A stretch of 64,000 bases of DNA. Source: Cellulomonas sp. WB94 (GTDB lineage Bacteria; Actinomycetota; Actinomycetes; Actinomycetales; Cellulomonadaceae). Shown here piece by piece: positions 17,725 to 28,339 of this stretch. The position numbers were made by a program, and so were the translations under genes. How positions within the stretch are numbered: the stretch's first letter is position 1; the number at the start of each line of letters is the position of its first letter. The notes beneath the pieces are model-generated. The model made no database searches. It worked only from the letters and a program-made list of their open reading frames with translations, and was not told the DNA's origin. Where the stretch lies: the NCBI RefSeq assembly GCF_003115775.1, contig NZ_QEES01000002.1, forward strand, positions 62,001 through 126,000, in the 5' to 3' direction.

Positions 17725-19539
17725 ATGCGCGAGATCACGTCCCCGAGCCTCGTCGACGCCGACCCGGCCTGGAGCATCCCGGGACTGCTCGCCAAGCGGG
17801 TGGCCCGCAGCCGGCACGGGACGGTGATCGAGCGTTCGTCGGGTCTCGGCGGCACCTGGACGCCCGTCACCGCGGCCGCCTTCGCGGCTGAGGTGGCGGC
17901 GGTGGCCAAGGGGCTCGTCGCGCACGGGATCGCACCCGGCGACCACGTCTCGATCATGTCGCACACGCGCTACGAGTGGACCGTCGCCGACTTCGCGATC
18001 TGGGCCGCGGGCGCCATCAGCGTGCCGGTCTACGAGACGTCGTCGTCCGACCAGGTGCGCTGGATCCTGTCCGACTCCGACGTGCGGCTCGCGATCGTCG
18101 AGACCGCCGCCCACGCTGCCGTCGTCGAGAACGCCCGCGCTGAGCTGCCGGGCCTCGGCGAGGTCGTCGTCATCGACGAGGGGGGTATCGCGGCGCTTGT
18201 CGCCCACGGCGCCGACGTCCCGGACGCCGAGATCGAGCGCCGCAGCACGCAGCTCGGCGCTGACGACGTCGCCACCATCATCTACACGTCGGGCACGACG
18301 GGTCGCCCGAAGGGCGTCGTGCTGACGCATGGCAACTTCGTGGCGCTCACGCTCAACGGCACCCTGGGCCTCGCCGAGGTCTGCGCGCAGCCGGACTCGC
18401 GCACGCTGCTGTTCATGCCGCTCGCCCACGTCTTCGCGCGGTACATCGAGGTGCTGTGCATCCCGTCCGGCGCCGTGCTGGGCCACACCCCTGACACGCG
18501 CAACCTGCTCGCGGACCTCGAGACCTTCAAGCCCACGTTCATCCTCGCCGTGCCCCGGGTCTTCGAGAAGGTCTACAACTCTGCCGAGCAGAAGGCCGGC
18601 GCGGGCGCGACGCTGCGGATCTTCCGGTGGTCGGCCAAGGTCGCGATCACGTACTCGCGCGCTCTCGAGACGGCCAGCGGTCCCGGACTGGTGCTCAAGG
18701 CCCAGCACGCCGTTGCCGACGCGCTCGTGCACCGCAAGCTGCGCGCCGCGCTCGGTGGCAAGGCGAAGTACGCGATCTCGGGCGGCGCCCCCCTCGGTGA
18801 GCGGCTCGGCCACTTCTACCGCGGCATCGGCCTGCAGGTCCTCGAGGGATACGGGCTGACGGAGTCGACGTCGGCGACCTCGGTCAACCGGCCCGAGTCC
18901 GTCAAGATCGGCACCGTCGGCCCGCCGTTCCCCGGTACGTCGATGCGGATCGAGGACGACGGCGAGATCTCGATCGCCGGGCCGCACATCTTCCGCGGGT
19001 ACCACAACAACCCGGAGGCGACGGCCGAGTCGCTCGTCGACGGCTGGTTCCACACCGGTGACCTCGGGTCGTTCGACGAGGCAGGCAACCTGCGCATCAC
19101 CGGTCGCCTCAAGGAGATCATCGTGACCGCGGGCGGCAAGAACGTCGCACCCGCCGTTCTCGAGGACCGGCTCCGGGGCCACCCCATCGTGAGTCAGGTC
19201 GTCGTCGTCGGCGACGCCCGTCCCTTCATCGGCGCTCTCGTCACGCTCGACGCCGAGCTGCTGCCCGGCTGGCTGTCGGCGCACGGCCAGCCCCCGATGG
19301 AGCCGGCTGCCGCGGCCACGAACCCCGTCGTGCTCGCCGCGCTCGACCGAGCCGTGGCTCGCGCCAACGAGGCGGTCTCGCGCGCGGAGTCGATCCGCAA
19401 GATCCACGTCCTGCCGACCGACTTCAGCGAGGCGAACGGGTACCTCACGCCGTCGCTCAAGGTGAAGCGCGCCCAGGTGCTGAAGGACTTCGCGGCGGAG
19501 ATCGACGCGCTCTACGTCGACACCCGCACGGGCGACTGA
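17725..19539 (+). CDS. long-chain fatty-acid--CoA ligase (FadD15-like AMP-dependent synthetase)
   Basis: 604 residues of the ANL superfamily. The AMP-binding motif YTSGTTGRPKG begins at residue 187; the later blocks LEGYGLTESTSATSVN, GWFHTGDLGSFDEAGNLRITGRLKEIIVTAGGKNVAP and the C-terminal catalytic lysine region LTPSLKVKRAQVLKDF are present. It activates long-chain fatty acids to acyl-CoA at the membrane in two steps. It stands alone, 37 bp after the ABC ATPase, and is followed by a strong bidirectional hairpin. Confidence 0.92.
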   Translation: MREITSPSLVDADPAWSIPGLLAKRVARSRHGTVIERSSGLGGTWTPVTAAAFAAEVAAVAKGLVAHGIAPGDHVSIMSHTRYEWTVADFAIWAAGAISVPVYETSSSDQVRWILSDSDVRLAIVETAAHAAVVENARAELPGLGEVVVIDEGGIAALVAHGADVPDAEIERRSTQLGADDVATIIYTSGTTGRPKGVVLTHGNFVALTLNGTLGLAEVCAQPDSRTLLFMPLAHVFARYIEVLCIPSGAVLGHTPDTRNLLADLETFKPTFILAVPRVFEKVYNSAEQKAGAGATLRIFRWSAKVAITYSRALETASGPGLVLKAQHAVADALVHRKLRAALGGKAKYAISGGAPLGERLGHFYRGIGLQVLEGYGLTESTSATSVNRPESVKIGTVGPPFPGTSMRIEDDGEISIAGPHIFRGYHNNPEATAESLVDGWFHTGDLGSFDEAGNLRITGRLKEIIVTAGGKNVAPAVLEDRLRGHPIVSQVVVVGDARPFIGALVTLDAELLPGWLSAHGQPPMEPAAAATNPVVLAALDRAVARANEAVSRAESIRKIHVLPTDFSEANGYLTPSLKVKRAQVLKDFAAEIDALYVDTRTGD

Positions 19540-19558
19540 CAACCAGCAGCATCGAATC

Positions 19559-19591
19559 GAGCGCGCCACCGGGGTCCGGGGTGGCGCGCTC
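19559..19591. terminator. bidirectional GC-rich hairpin terminator between convergent genes
   Basis: A perfect 12-bp stem (19559-19570 with 19580-19591) encloses a 9-base loop between the acyl-CoA ligase stop (19539) and the Vms1-like gene stop (19603). No T-run follows on either side, as is usual for high-GC actinobacteria. Confidence 0.75.
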
Positions 19592-19602
19592 GGTCCGCGA
19601 GC

Positions 19603-20799
19603 TCAGATGCCGTTGCGCAGCCGGGACCTGTCGGCCGACTGGCTGAGCACGGACTCCCGCGGCGTGGAGCCGTCGCTCCACCGCAGCAGCGCGCCGACCC
19701 CGTCGACGAGGTCGACGGCGCCGTCCTCGGCGAACGTCAGGCCCGCATCCTGACCGAGTGCGGCGCGCACGAGCGCGATGTCGGCACGCAGGGTCCGCGC
19801 GCCCTCCTCGACGCCCATCGCCTCGAGATCGGCCTTGGTGAGAGCGACCTGAAGGGGCTCAGGCCCGACCCACAGCTCACGCTCGCCCAACGGGGACGAC
19901 GCGCCCGCGACCGACTCCTCCAGGACCAGTTCGCGCACCTGGCCGCGCCGCAGCACCTCGACCACGTCGCCCAGCTCGGTCACAGCGGACCCGCCGCGAC
20001 CCTGCTGCGTCCGGAACAGGCCGAGGACCAGCTCGCGCCGTCGCTTGCGGTGGTCGAGCAGCGCCTGGGAGACCCGCGCAGCGAACACGTCCTGCTTGAT
20101 GCCGTCGGCGCGTGAGCCACCTGGGACCTCGACGAGCATCTCTCGCACGCGCTGGCCGACGGCGTCCTGCACGAGCGCGACCGCCCGCACGTCACCCGTC
20201 AGCAGCACGAGCTCGGGATGGCGCCGTTCGACGACCCGGTCGAGCTCAGCGGCGACCACCTGCGCGTTGCGCTCCCAGGAGTCCTCCGCGCGGGTCGCGA
20301 GCCTGCGCTGCGACGTGCCGCCGTCGTTCGTCTTGTGCAGCACGTCGTGCCCACCCTCGACCGACTCCATCGGCGCAGCGCCCAGGCCCCAACCCTCCGA
20401 CCAGGTCAGGTCGGCGCCGAGACGGTCGACCTCGACGAGGAGGTACCGCGTGGACTCGTCGGCGGCGCGCGCGGCCGGCAGCAGCGCCGGCGCAGGTCCG
20501 CAGACGGCCAGTGCCTGCGCCGGTGGTTCCGCGAGCACCCGGTCGACCCGGACTCCCTCCGCGTCGGCGATCAGGACCCGCCCGTGCGACCCTGCGACGC
20601 GGGCGGGGCGTGCCGCACGGTCGCCGATCTCGTCCAGGACGGCCGCGGGGGCCCCCTGGTGCTCGAGCTCGCGTCGGACCGCCTTCCAGCGGTCCGAGGC
20701 CTCGGACGACCCGGCGGCCTCAGCGGGGGTGGCGTCGAGATAGACGGTCGTGAAGGGGGCAGGGCGGCCGAGCAGGGGCTTGAGCCAGTTCAGATCCAT
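19603..20799 (-). CDS. Vms1/Ankzf1-like peptidyl-tRNA hydrolase (bacterial eRF1-like, baeRF2 family; Rv2629-like)
   Basis: 398 residues from ATG 20799 ([20 protein letters not shown]). The domain order of archaeo-eukaryotic release-factor relatives is recognisable: an N-terminal strand pair, the middle segment with [33 protein letters not shown] and a C-terminal part with [15 protein letters not shown]. Eukaryotic Vms1/ANKZF1 releases nascent chains from stalled large subunits, and the bacterial family is thought to act on peptidyl-tRNA or the ribosome; mycobacterial Rv2629 is a hypoxia-linked member. GGAG is upstream. An extra 17 codons to 20850 lack family sequence. Confidence 0.75.
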   Translation of the reverse strand: MDLNWLKPLLGRPAPFTTVYLDATPAEAAGSSEASDRWKAVRRELEHQGAPAAVLDEIGDRAARPARVAGSHGRVLIADAEGVRVDRVLAEPPAQALAVCGPAPALLPAARAADESTRYLLVEVDRLGADLTWSEGWGLGAAPMESVEGGHDVLHKTNDGGTSQRRLATRAEDSWERNAQVVAAELDRVVERRHPELVLLTGDVRAVALVQDAVGQRVREMLVEVPGGSRADGIKQDVFAARVSQALLDHRKRRRELVLGLFRTQQGRGGSAVTELGDVVEVLRRGQVRELVLEESVAGASSPLGERELWVGPEPLQVALTKADLEAMGVEEGARTLRADIALVRAALGQDAGLTFAEDGAVDLVDGVGALLRWSDGSTPRESVLSQSADRSRLRNGI

Positions 20800-20928
20800 G
20801 GGCAACGTCTCCGGAGTCGATCCCAAACCCGGCCGTGCCCTCTGCGGCACTCCACTCCGGGTGCTGACCCCACCTACCCTCCGCCACGTAAGCGTCCGGC
20901 GCCACTCCCGGCGCGCACCCTCACCCGG

Positions 20929-21260
20929 TCAGGCGCCCGGGGCCGCCGGACCGTTCGCGAGGGCCTCGTGGTGACGGATGACCTCTTCGACGATGAAGGC
21001 CAGGAACTTCTCGGCGAACACGGGGTCGAGGTCGGCCTCGTGGGCGAGCTCACGCAGGCGCGCGACCTGCTGCGCCTCCCGCCCGAGGTCGGAGGCAGGC
21101 AGCCCTCGGGCCGCCTTCAGGACCCCGACCTGCTGCGTGGCCTTGAACCGCTCCGCGAGCAGGTACACGAGCGCAGCGTCGATGTTGTCGATGCTCCCCC
21201 GCAGCCGCACGAGCTCAGCGGGCAGCGGCCCCTGCGAGCCGACGTCGTCTGGAGCCGCGG

Positions 21261-21264
<4 letters not shown>
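20929..21264 (-). CDS. chorismate mutase, AroQ fold
   Basis: 111 residues, all-helical. The N-terminal helix [58 protein letters not shown] matches small monofunctional AroQ-class mutases, including the arginine in the first helix and the RE in the following one. It converts chorismate to prephenate for Phe/Tyr synthesis. The GTG start overlaps the clpX stop (GTGA), an arrangement that ties its translation to clpX. No other aromatic amino acid gene is nearby. Confidence 0.85.
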
Positions 21265-22550
<1,286 letters not shown>

Positions 22551-22707
22551 GTGCGTCCCCTTCCCTCGTGTCGCTCTCCGTCCGGCTGGGCGGCGCGTCG
22601 TCCTGCTCCGACGGGGCGCGGCCTCACCGGTCGCCCCCGTGCTCCCCCCATTGCACACCACCCACGCCGACATGTCAGCCTGCGGGCCCCCGGGAGACCG
22701 GCGTGTC

Positions 22708-22738
22708 CCTGCCGGGCCCGCGTGACGGGCCCGGCAGG
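22708..22738 (-). terminator. hairpin between clpP2 and clpX
   Basis: A perfect 13-bp inverted repeat (22708-22720 with 22726-22738) with a 5-base loop sits 8 bp past the clpP2 stop, well before the clpX start. It should end or attenuate clpP1P2 transcription. Confidence 0.7.
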
Positions 22739-22745
22739 TCGAGCT

Positions 22746-23453
22746 TCAGACCGGCTGGACGACGACCGGCACGACGCCCTTGCGCGACGCGAGAACCTGG
22801 TCGACGAGGCCGTACTCGAGGGCCTCGGCCGCCGTGAGGATCTTGTCGCGCTCGATGTCCAGACGCACCTGGTCGACCGTGCGGCCCGAGTGCTTCGCCA
22901 GGGTCTCCTCGAGCCACTCGCGCATGCGGATGAGCTCGTTGGCCTGGATCTCGATGTCGGAGGCCTGCGCGTAGCCGCCGCCCTCCATCGCGGGCTGGTG
23001 GATCAGGATCCGGGCATTCGGCAGCGCGAGGCGCTTGCCGGGGCTGCCCGCACCCAGCAGCACCGCGGCGGCCGAGGCGGCCTGACCGAGGCACACCGTC
23101 TGGATCTGCGGCTTGATGTACTGCATGGTGTCGTAGATCGCCGTCATGGCGGTGAACGAGCCACCCGGGGAGTTGATGTACAGGATGATGTCGCGGTCCG
23201 GGTCCGTGCTCTCGAGCACGAGCAGCTGGGCCATGACGTCATCCGCTGACGCGTCGTCGACCTGGACACCGAGGAAGATGATGCGGTCCTCGAACAGCTT
23301 GGTGTAGGGGTCCTGACGCTTGAAGCCGTAGGCCGTGCGCTCCTCGAACTGGGGCAGCACGTAGCGGCCGTTCGGTGAGGTGGGGGCCAGGCCGGATGCG
23401 CCCGGACCACCCAGGCGCCCGGCACGGGCGTAGAACTGCGACTCGATGCTCAT
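22746..23453 (-). CDS. clpP2: ATP-dependent Clp protease proteolytic subunit ClpP2
   Basis: 235 residues from ATG 23453. Catalytic Ser127 ([11 protein letters not shown]) and His152 (ILIHQPA) are visible, plus [14 protein letters not shown] holding the acidic residue. The long N-terminal extension before [10 protein letters not shown] is typical of ClpP2. Actinobacteria need ClpP1 and ClpP2 together to form the active mixed 14-mer. It starts 44 bp after clpP1. Confidence 0.95.
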   Translation of the reverse strand: MSIESQFYARAGRLGGPGASGLAPTSPNGRYVLPQFEERTAYGFKRQDPYTKLFEDRIIFLGVQVDDASADDVMAQLLVLESTDPDRDIILYINSPGGSFTAMTAIYDTMQYIKPQIQTVCLGQAASAAAVLLGAGSPGKRLALPNARILIHQPAMEGGGYAQASDIEIQANELIRMREWLEETLAKHSGRTVDQVRLDIERDKILTAAEALEYGLVDQVLASRKGVVPVVVQPV

Positions 23454-23496
23454 GGGGTTCTCCTCGAACTCTCGCGGGGGACGGTCGGCGCGCCGG

Positions 23497-24120
23497 TCAG
23501 GACGCCGTCGTCCCACCGCCGCCGGAGACAGACCCGGCATGGGTGACGACGTGGTCGACGAAGCCGTACTCGAGCGCCTCAGGCGCCGTGAACCAGCGGT
23601 CGCGGTCCGAGTCGGCGGTGATCTGCTCGACCGTCTTGCCGGTCTGGCCGGCGATGAGCTCGGCGAGCAGCGACTTCATGTGCAGGATCAGCTGGGCATT
23701 GATCCGCACGTCGGTCGCGGTCCCACCGATGCCGCCCGAGGGCTGGTGCATCATGACCCGAGCGTGGGGCGTGGCGTAGCGCTTGCCCTTGGTGCCCGAG
23801 GAGAGCAGGAACTGGCCCATCGAGGCCGCCATGCCGATCGCGACGGTCGCCACGTCCGGCTGGATGTACTTCATGGTGTCGTAGATCGCCATGCCGGCTG
23901 TGATCGAGCCGCCGGGCGAGTTGATGTACAGGAAGATGTCCTTGTTCGGGTCCTCGGCCGCGAGAAGCATCATCTGGGCGCAGATGGCGTTCGCGTTCTC
24001 GTCGCGGACCTCCGAGCCCAGCCAGATGATCCGCTCGCGCAGCAACCGGTTGTAGATGTGGTCGTTGAGGCCGAATCCAGGCGAGTCCGCCCGGGCGATC
24101 GCCGGTGTCTGGTCGTTCAC
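23497..24120 (-). CDS. clpP1: ATP-dependent Clp protease proteolytic subunit ClpP1
   Basis: 207 residues from GTG 24120 behind GAAGGAG. The catalytic triad can be placed at Ser100 (GMAASMGQF), His125 (VMMHQPSGG) and Asp174 ([16 protein letters not shown]) by spacing to E. coli ClpP. It forms one heptamer ring of the ClpP1P2 protease. The gene follows tig, with a strong hairpin in between. Confidence 0.96.
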   Translation of the reverse strand: MNDQTPAIARADSPGFGLNDHIYNRLLRERIIWLGSEVRDENANAICAQMMLLAAEDPNKDIFLYINSPGGSITAGMAIYDTMKYIQPDVATVAIGMAASMGQFLLSSGTKGKRYATPHARVMMHQPSGGIGGTATDVRINAQLILHMKSLLAELIAGQTGKTVEQITADSDRDRWFTAPEALEYGFVDHVVTHAGSVSGGGGTTAS

Positions 24121-24300
24121 GAAGGCTCCTTCGTCTGACTGCGTCCGCGACCGGAATTCCGGTGCGGACCCTGCATGTTCAGTGACCCTAACGCGATGGG
24201 CCCGCCCCGAACGTCCCTCGTCGGGGCGTTTTCGCTGTCGGCGCACACACCCCGGGGCAGGTCAGCGCCCCGTGCCTGGAGCGGCACCGGACCCTCGACG

Positions 24301-24338
24301 CCGAGGGCCCCGCACCGGGTGCGGTGCGGGGCCCTCGG
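24301..24338 (-). terminator. strong hairpin terminator after tig
   Basis: A perfect 16-bp stem (24301-24316 with 24323-24338) and 6-base loop begins 16 bp after the tig stop. No U-tract follows; clpP1 would have its own promoter within 24121-24300. Confidence 0.8.
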
Positions 24339-24353
24339 GGCAGGACGTCCAGG

Positions 24354-25739
24354 TCAGGCCGTGGGCTCCGACGCTGCCGGCTGCTCGTCGTCGAAGATGA
24401 TGTCCGACTCGTCGTCGCGCGTCTCGCCGAGCGCCTCGATGGCGTCCTCCGCGTCCGTCCCGATGAACTCGGACAGGTCGACGACGTTGCCGGCGCCGTC
24501 CTTGACCTCGATCTTGCGCAGCGCCACCGCGAGCGCCTTCGAGCGGGCGACCTCGGCGACCATCGCCGGGATCTGCCCCTGCTGGTCGACCGTCTGGATG
24601 AACGTGTTCGGGTCCATGCCGTACTGGCGCGACGCGCTCACGAGGTAGTCGAGCAGCTCGTTCTGGTTGACCTTGATCTCGAGGTTCTCCGCGAGCGTGT
24701 CGAGCAGGATCTGGTTGCGCAGCGCCGTCGTGGCCTGCTCGCCGACCTCGACGCGGTGCTCGTCGTCCTCGAGACGACCCTCGGACTCGAGGTGACGCGT
24801 CACCTCGGCCTCGACGACGCCCTGCGGGACCGGGATCTCGGTCGCGGCGATGAGCTGCTCGAGGAGCTGGTCGCGCGCCTGGACGGCCTGGTTGGAGGCC
24901 TTGATGCGCGCGACCTGCTCGCGCAGGTCCGCAGTCAGCTCCTCGAGCGTGTCGAACTCGCTCGCGAGCTGGGCGAAGTCGTCGTCGGCCGTGGGGAGCT
25001 CGCGCTCCTTGACCGTCGTCGCGGTGATCGAGACCTGCGCCTGCTCGCCGGCGTGCTCGCCGCCCGCGAGGGCCGTCTCGAACGTCGTGGTCTCGCCGGC
25101 CGACAGGCCCGTCACGGCCTCGTCGAGGCCCTCGAGCAGGTTGCCGGAGCCGACGCGGTAGCTCGTGCCGCTGACCGAGTCGACGGTCTCCCCGTCGATC
25201 GTCGCCTCGAGGTCGAGCACGACGAAGTCGCCCTCGGCAGCGGGCCGGTCGACGCCGACGAGCGTGCCGAAGCGCTCACGCAACGCGTCGAGGCGCTCGG
25301 TGACGTCCTCGTCGGTGACCTCGACGTCGTCGACCGTGATCGCGATCGCGTCGAGCGACGGGACCGTGATCTCGGGGCGGACCTCGACCTCGGCGGTGAA
25401 GTGGAGCTCGCCCTCGACACCCGTCGGGGTGCCCTCGAGCGCGGGGATCTTCGTGACCTCGACCGCGGGCTGACCCATCGGCCGCAGCTTGTTGTCGCGG
25501 ACGGCCTCGGCGTAGAAGCCCGAGAGCCCCTCGTTGACCGCGTGCTCGATGACCGCGACGCGGCCGACGCGCTGGTCGATGATGCGGGGCGGGATCTTGC
25601 CCTTGCGGAAGCCGGGCACGGTGACCTGCTCGGCGATGTGCTGGTACGCGTGGTCGATGCTCGGCTTGAGCTCGTCGTACGGCACCTCGACGGTCAGCTT
25701 GACCTTGGTGGCGTCCAGGGTCTCGACGGCGCTCTTCAC
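24354..25739 (-). CDS. tig: trigger factor, ribosome-associated chaperone and peptidyl-prolyl isomerase
   Basis: 461 residues from GTG 25739 with GGAG 9 bp upstream. The ribosome-binding domain has the signature VPGFRKGKIPP; the FKBP-type isomerase domain shows EGDFVVLDLEATIDGE and VGSGNLLEGLDEAVTGLSAGE; the C-terminal helical chaperone domain ends in an acidic tail (DDESDIIFDDE). The open frame to 25865 is excluded because VKSAVETLDATKVKLTVEVP is the canonical beginning. Its position before clpP1P2 and clpX is the conserved bacterial order. Confidence 0.96.
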   Translation of the reverse strand: MKSAVETLDATKVKLTVEVPYDELKPSIDHAYQHIAEQVTVPGFRKGKIPPRIIDQRVGRVAVIEHAVNEGLSGFYAEAVRDNKLRPMGQPAVEVTKIPALEGTPTGVEGELHFTAEVEVRPEITVPSLDAIAITVDDVEVTDEDVTERLDALRERFGTLVGVDRPAAEGDFVVLDLEATIDGETVDSVSGTSYRVGSGNLLEGLDEAVTGLSAGETTTFETALAGGEHAGEQAQVSITATTVKERELPTADDDFAQLASEFDTLEELTADLREQVARIKASNQAVQARDQLLEQLIAATEIPVPQGVVEAEVTRHLESEGRLEDDEHRVEVGEQATTALRNQILLDTLAENLEIKVNQNELLDYLVSASRQYGMDPNTFIQTVDQQGQIPAMVAEVARSKALAVALRKIEVKDGAGNVVDLSEFIGTDAEDAIEALGETRDDESDIIFDDEQPAASEPTA

Positions 25740-25948
25740 TTCAGTGGTCTCCAACTGCTCGGGGCGGGCGCCGGCGACTCCGGCGACATCCGTGGCGTGC
25801 TGCGCGAGCCGTGCCCGGTCCCGAGGTCCGACGGAGACCCGACGGGGTGAGGCGACACGCGTCACGCGACCCTCGATGCTACGTCACGGCACGGCGACGC
25901 CCCAAAGCCACGGGCGCGTCACATGGCCGAGGGCGAGGTACTGATCGG

Positions 25949-26022
25949 TCGGGATGGCGGGATTCGAACCCACGACCTTCCGCTCCCAAAGCGGACGCGC
26001 TACCAACCTGCGCCACATCCCG
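25949..26022 (-). tRNA. tRNA-Pro (anticodon TGG)
   Basis: The cloverleaf is readable on the minus strand: 7-bp acceptor CGGGATG/CATCCCG, anticodon loop TTTGGGA with anticodon TGG, and T-arm GGTTCGAATCC. The discriminator A is at 25949 and full CCA is not encoded. Confidence 0.95.
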
Positions 26023-26099
26023 TGCGCGACGAGTGTAGTGGGACGGGCGACGCCGGTGACCCGGTAACCTAGGTGCGCTGGACGGCGCGAGCCGGCCGT

Positions 26100-26173
26100 G
26101 CGGGTGTAGCTCAATGGTAGAGCCCCAGTCTTCCAAACTGGCTACGGGAGTTCGATTCTCCTCACCCGCTCCA
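26100..26173 (+). tRNA. tRNA-Gly (anticodon TCC), integration site of the downstream element
   Basis: Acceptor GCGGGTG/CACCCGC, D-arm GTAGCTCAATGGTAGAG, anticodon loop CTTCCAA (TCC) and T-arm GAGTTCGATTCTC are all present, with encoded CCA at 26171-26173. Its 3' part from base 26130 is duplicated 16.9 kb downstream, marking it as the attachment site. The gene remains intact after integration. Confidence 0.96.
26130..26172 (+). repeat. attL: 43-bp att core within tRNA-Gly
   Basis: Identical to 42997-43039. It covers the anticodon loop, variable region, T-arm and acceptor 3' strand of the tRNA. Crossover probably occurs in the anticodon-loop end, as for many tyrosine integrases. Confidence 0.93.
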
Positions 26174-26244
26174 ACGTTTCCGCAGGTCAGAGACCTGCGA
26201 CGACCGTGTCAGACCCCCGCTGGACCCTTGTCGCAGGCCCGTCG

Positions 26245-26263
26245 TGCCATAACGTGCCATAAG
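26245..26263 (+). promoter_or_regulatory. left arm-type integrase site: TGCCATAACGTGCCATAAG
   Basis: This 19-bp sequence, made of two TGCCATAA units 10 bp apart, recurs exactly and in the same orientation at 42875-42893, 104 bp inside attR. It lies 73 bp inside attL and just upstream of the integrase start. Paired repeats near both ends fit arm-type binding sites of a lambda-like integrase; they may also regulate the integrase promoter. Confidence 0.65.
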
Positions 26264-26280
26264 CGCCCGGAGGTCCCGCC

Positions 26281-27642
26281 GTGACTGACCGCACCTCGCA
26301 CCGCCGCGCAAGCGGCGCCATCCGTCGTCTGCCGTCCGGAAGGTGGCAGGCCAGGTACACGGGACCCGACGGCGCGATGCGCACCATCGGCACCTTCGCG
26401 ACCAAGTCCGAGGCCGACCAGGCGCTCGCCCACGAGGTCTCCACGATGGCCCGCGGGGCCTGGCACGACCCACGCTTGGGCGAGCAGCCGCTGGGCGAGT
26501 GGTTCCGCGGCTGGATTGCGACGCGCACCGACATCGCCGAGTCGACTCGGGCTCTGTACGAGCAGGTGCTGACCACCTGGATCGACGCGCCCGTCCCCGT
26601 GACCGCGGCCTCTGGGCGGGCAACGGCCGTCCATCTGGGGATCCGGACGCTGGCATCGCTGACGCCCGCCGCGGTACGCGAGTGGAACCACGCGGTGACG
26701 GCCGAGTCGACGCGGCGGGTGACCGAGCGGTGGGAACGCAGCGGCAAGCACGACACTCGCATGAACGCGGCGATCCGGGCGTGGGCGGCGGTGTCGGGTG
26801 CGCCGTTGGCCCCCACCGGCCGGATCCCCGGGTGGGCGCGGGACGGGTGGGTCGCCGCGACCGGCGGTGCATCGGTACCCGAGCGCCCGTTGCGGCGCAA
26901 CGCCGGCCAGACAGCCGCGACGCAGGCCTACCGGCTGCTGCACGCCGGGATGGCGCAGGCCGTCGCGGACGACCTGATCGCTGCGAACCCGTGCGCGATC
27001 AAGGGTGCCGGGCAGCGGGACGCTCATGACCGCGCAGACCGGCGCACCGTCAGCTTCGAGGAGATGTGGGCGCTGGCCGACGGTATGCCCGAGCGGTACC
27101 GGGCGTCCGTGATCCTCGCGGTCTGCAGCGGCTTGCGCGCGGGGGAACTGTTCGCCCTCCAGCGCAAGCACGTCGACCTCGCCGCCGGCGTCGTGCGGGT
27201 CGAGCAGTCCCTGGCGCTCGGACGAACCGGCCAGGACTGGTTCAGCGCGCCCAAGACCCGGGCCGGGAAGCGGACCGTGGTGCTACCCAAGGTCGCCGTG
27301 GCCGCGCTGCGTGAGCACATGTCGCGCTTCACTCCCCCGGGCCGCGATGCGTTGCTCTTCGGGACACAGAACGGGACGCCGTTGTCGAGCGGCCAGCGAA
27401 CGACGATGTTCGCCAGAGCGCGCGGCGCGATCGGGCGCGAAGACCTCACGTGGCACGACCAGCGCCACTCGGCGCTCACTCTGGTGGCGTCCACGGGCGC
27501 GACCCTCCCCGAGCTGATGGAGCGCGCGGGCCACGCGAGCCCACGCGCCGCCATCCACTACCAGCACGCCGTCGACGACTCCCAGCGCAGGATCGCCGCG
27601 CGACTCGATGAGGTGCTCATCGAGCGACCGCGAACGGCGTGA
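26281..27642 (+). CDS. int: tyrosine recombinase / integrase
   Basis: 453 residues from GTG. The N-terminal AP2-like arm-binding segment (SGAIRRLPSGRWQARYTGPDGAMRTIGTFATKSEAD) is followed by a core-binding domain and the catalytic domain. Catalytic residues visible are Arg286 (CSGLRAGEL), His392 and Arg395 (TWHDQRHS), the His in ERAGHAS and nucleophile Tyr427 (AAIHYQHA). The core-binding domain is unusually long because an extra segment (about residues 165-200) separates two helical parts. It sits beside attL as expected for a self-encoded integrase. Bases 26833-27650 are duplicated downstream. Confidence 0.95.
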   Translation: MTDRTSHRRASGAIRRLPSGRWQARYTGPDGAMRTIGTFATKSEADQALAHEVSTMARGAWHDPRLGEQPLGEWFRGWIATRTDIAESTRALYEQVLTTWIDAPVPVTAASGRATAVHLGIRTLASLTPAAVREWNHAVTAESTRRVTERWERSGKHDTRMNAAIRAWAAVSGAPLAPTGRIPGWARDGWVAATGGASVPERPLRRNAGQTAATQAYRLLHAGMAQAVADDLIAANPCAIKGAGQRDAHDRADRRTVSFEEMWALADGMPERYRASVILAVCSGLRAGELFALQRKHVDLAAGVVRVEQSLALGRTGQDWFSAPKTRAGKRTVVLPKVAVAALREHMSRFTPPGRDALLFGTQNGTPLSSGQRTTMFARARGAIGREDLTWHDQRHSALTLVASTGATLPELMERAGHASPRAAIHYQHAVDDSQRRIAARLDEVLIERPRTA

Positions 27643-27650
27643 CGTGCGAG
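26833..27650 (+). repeat. 818-bp direct repeat, copy 1 (3' part of the integrase)
   Basis: Nearly identical to 29736-30553 at a constant offset of 2903 bp; a handful of substitutions are seen, for example in the codons after AVADD and in the GAIGRED/SAIGRYD segment. Weaker similarity continues for about 30 bp past the end. Confidence 0.93.
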
Positions 27651-27925
27651 TGCCTCGGTTCGGACGACGACGCGGAGCTGCGAGAGACTCACGCCTTCCG
27701 CCGGGCCGCCAGGTGAGCGCGGACGTCGGCGGTCCCGATTACAGCCTCCGAGTTGGCGCGCATCGCGTCGCAGGCCGCGGCGACATCGCCCAGAGACCCG
27801 GCGTCGGTAACGCAACGTCGACTGGCCCGCCGACTTGGTCGTCAGCGGGCCAGCAAACATCGCCCACCTCAGCCGAGACGCAAGACGGAGCACCTGTGCT
27901 CAGTCGGTGCGAGGCGAAGGCTGCC

Positions 27926-28339
27926 CTACTGTGCCGAGATCAGCCACAACTGCCGACCGGCACACGCCACCGGCAATTCAGCCGCAAGTGTGGACGCGGA
28001 CTCTTCCGAGAGCGTGCCACCGCCGAACTGCACGTGCTCTCCGAGCCGATACTTGGTGCCCTGGACAACGAGAGCGTCACCGTCCCAGTGGACCCCGAGC
28101 GGGAAGACCGGGACGTACTCGACGTCCTTGGCCATGTCGATGCCATCACCGCGGACCACGACACAGCCATCGACACGCTCCAGGGTGCCAGCCAACAGCG
28201 CAGCGAGCCCGCCTGGCCCGCCTCCCGAGGCGTCATACACGGCAACGTCGGTCGGAGCAGGCGCCGGTGTCGAGCCGCCGCACCCTGCCGTCAGCGCTAG
28301 CACCATCATGCCAACGACAGCCATCCGCGCACTCGCCAT
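27926..28339 (-). CDS. small lipoprotein of unknown function
   Basis: About 137 residues. A signal peptide with lipobox ALTAGC is seen near residue 20, then a proline/alanine linker and a compact domain with no recognised family (ending PVACAGRQLWLISAQ). Start ATG 28339 or GTG 28342; the latter overlaps the stop of the upstream protease gene, so both are translated from one message. The pairing with a secreted protease hints at a surface helper or inhibitor, but this is inference. The 283 bp between this gene and the integrase end show nothing recognisable. Confidence 0.7.
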   Translation of the reverse strand: MASARMAVVGMMVLALTAGCGGSTPAPAPTDVAVYDASGGGPGGLAALLAGTLERVDGCVVVRGDGIDMAKDVEYVPVFPLGVHWDGDALVVQGTKYRLGEHVQFGGGTLSEESASTLAAELPVACAGRQLWLISAQ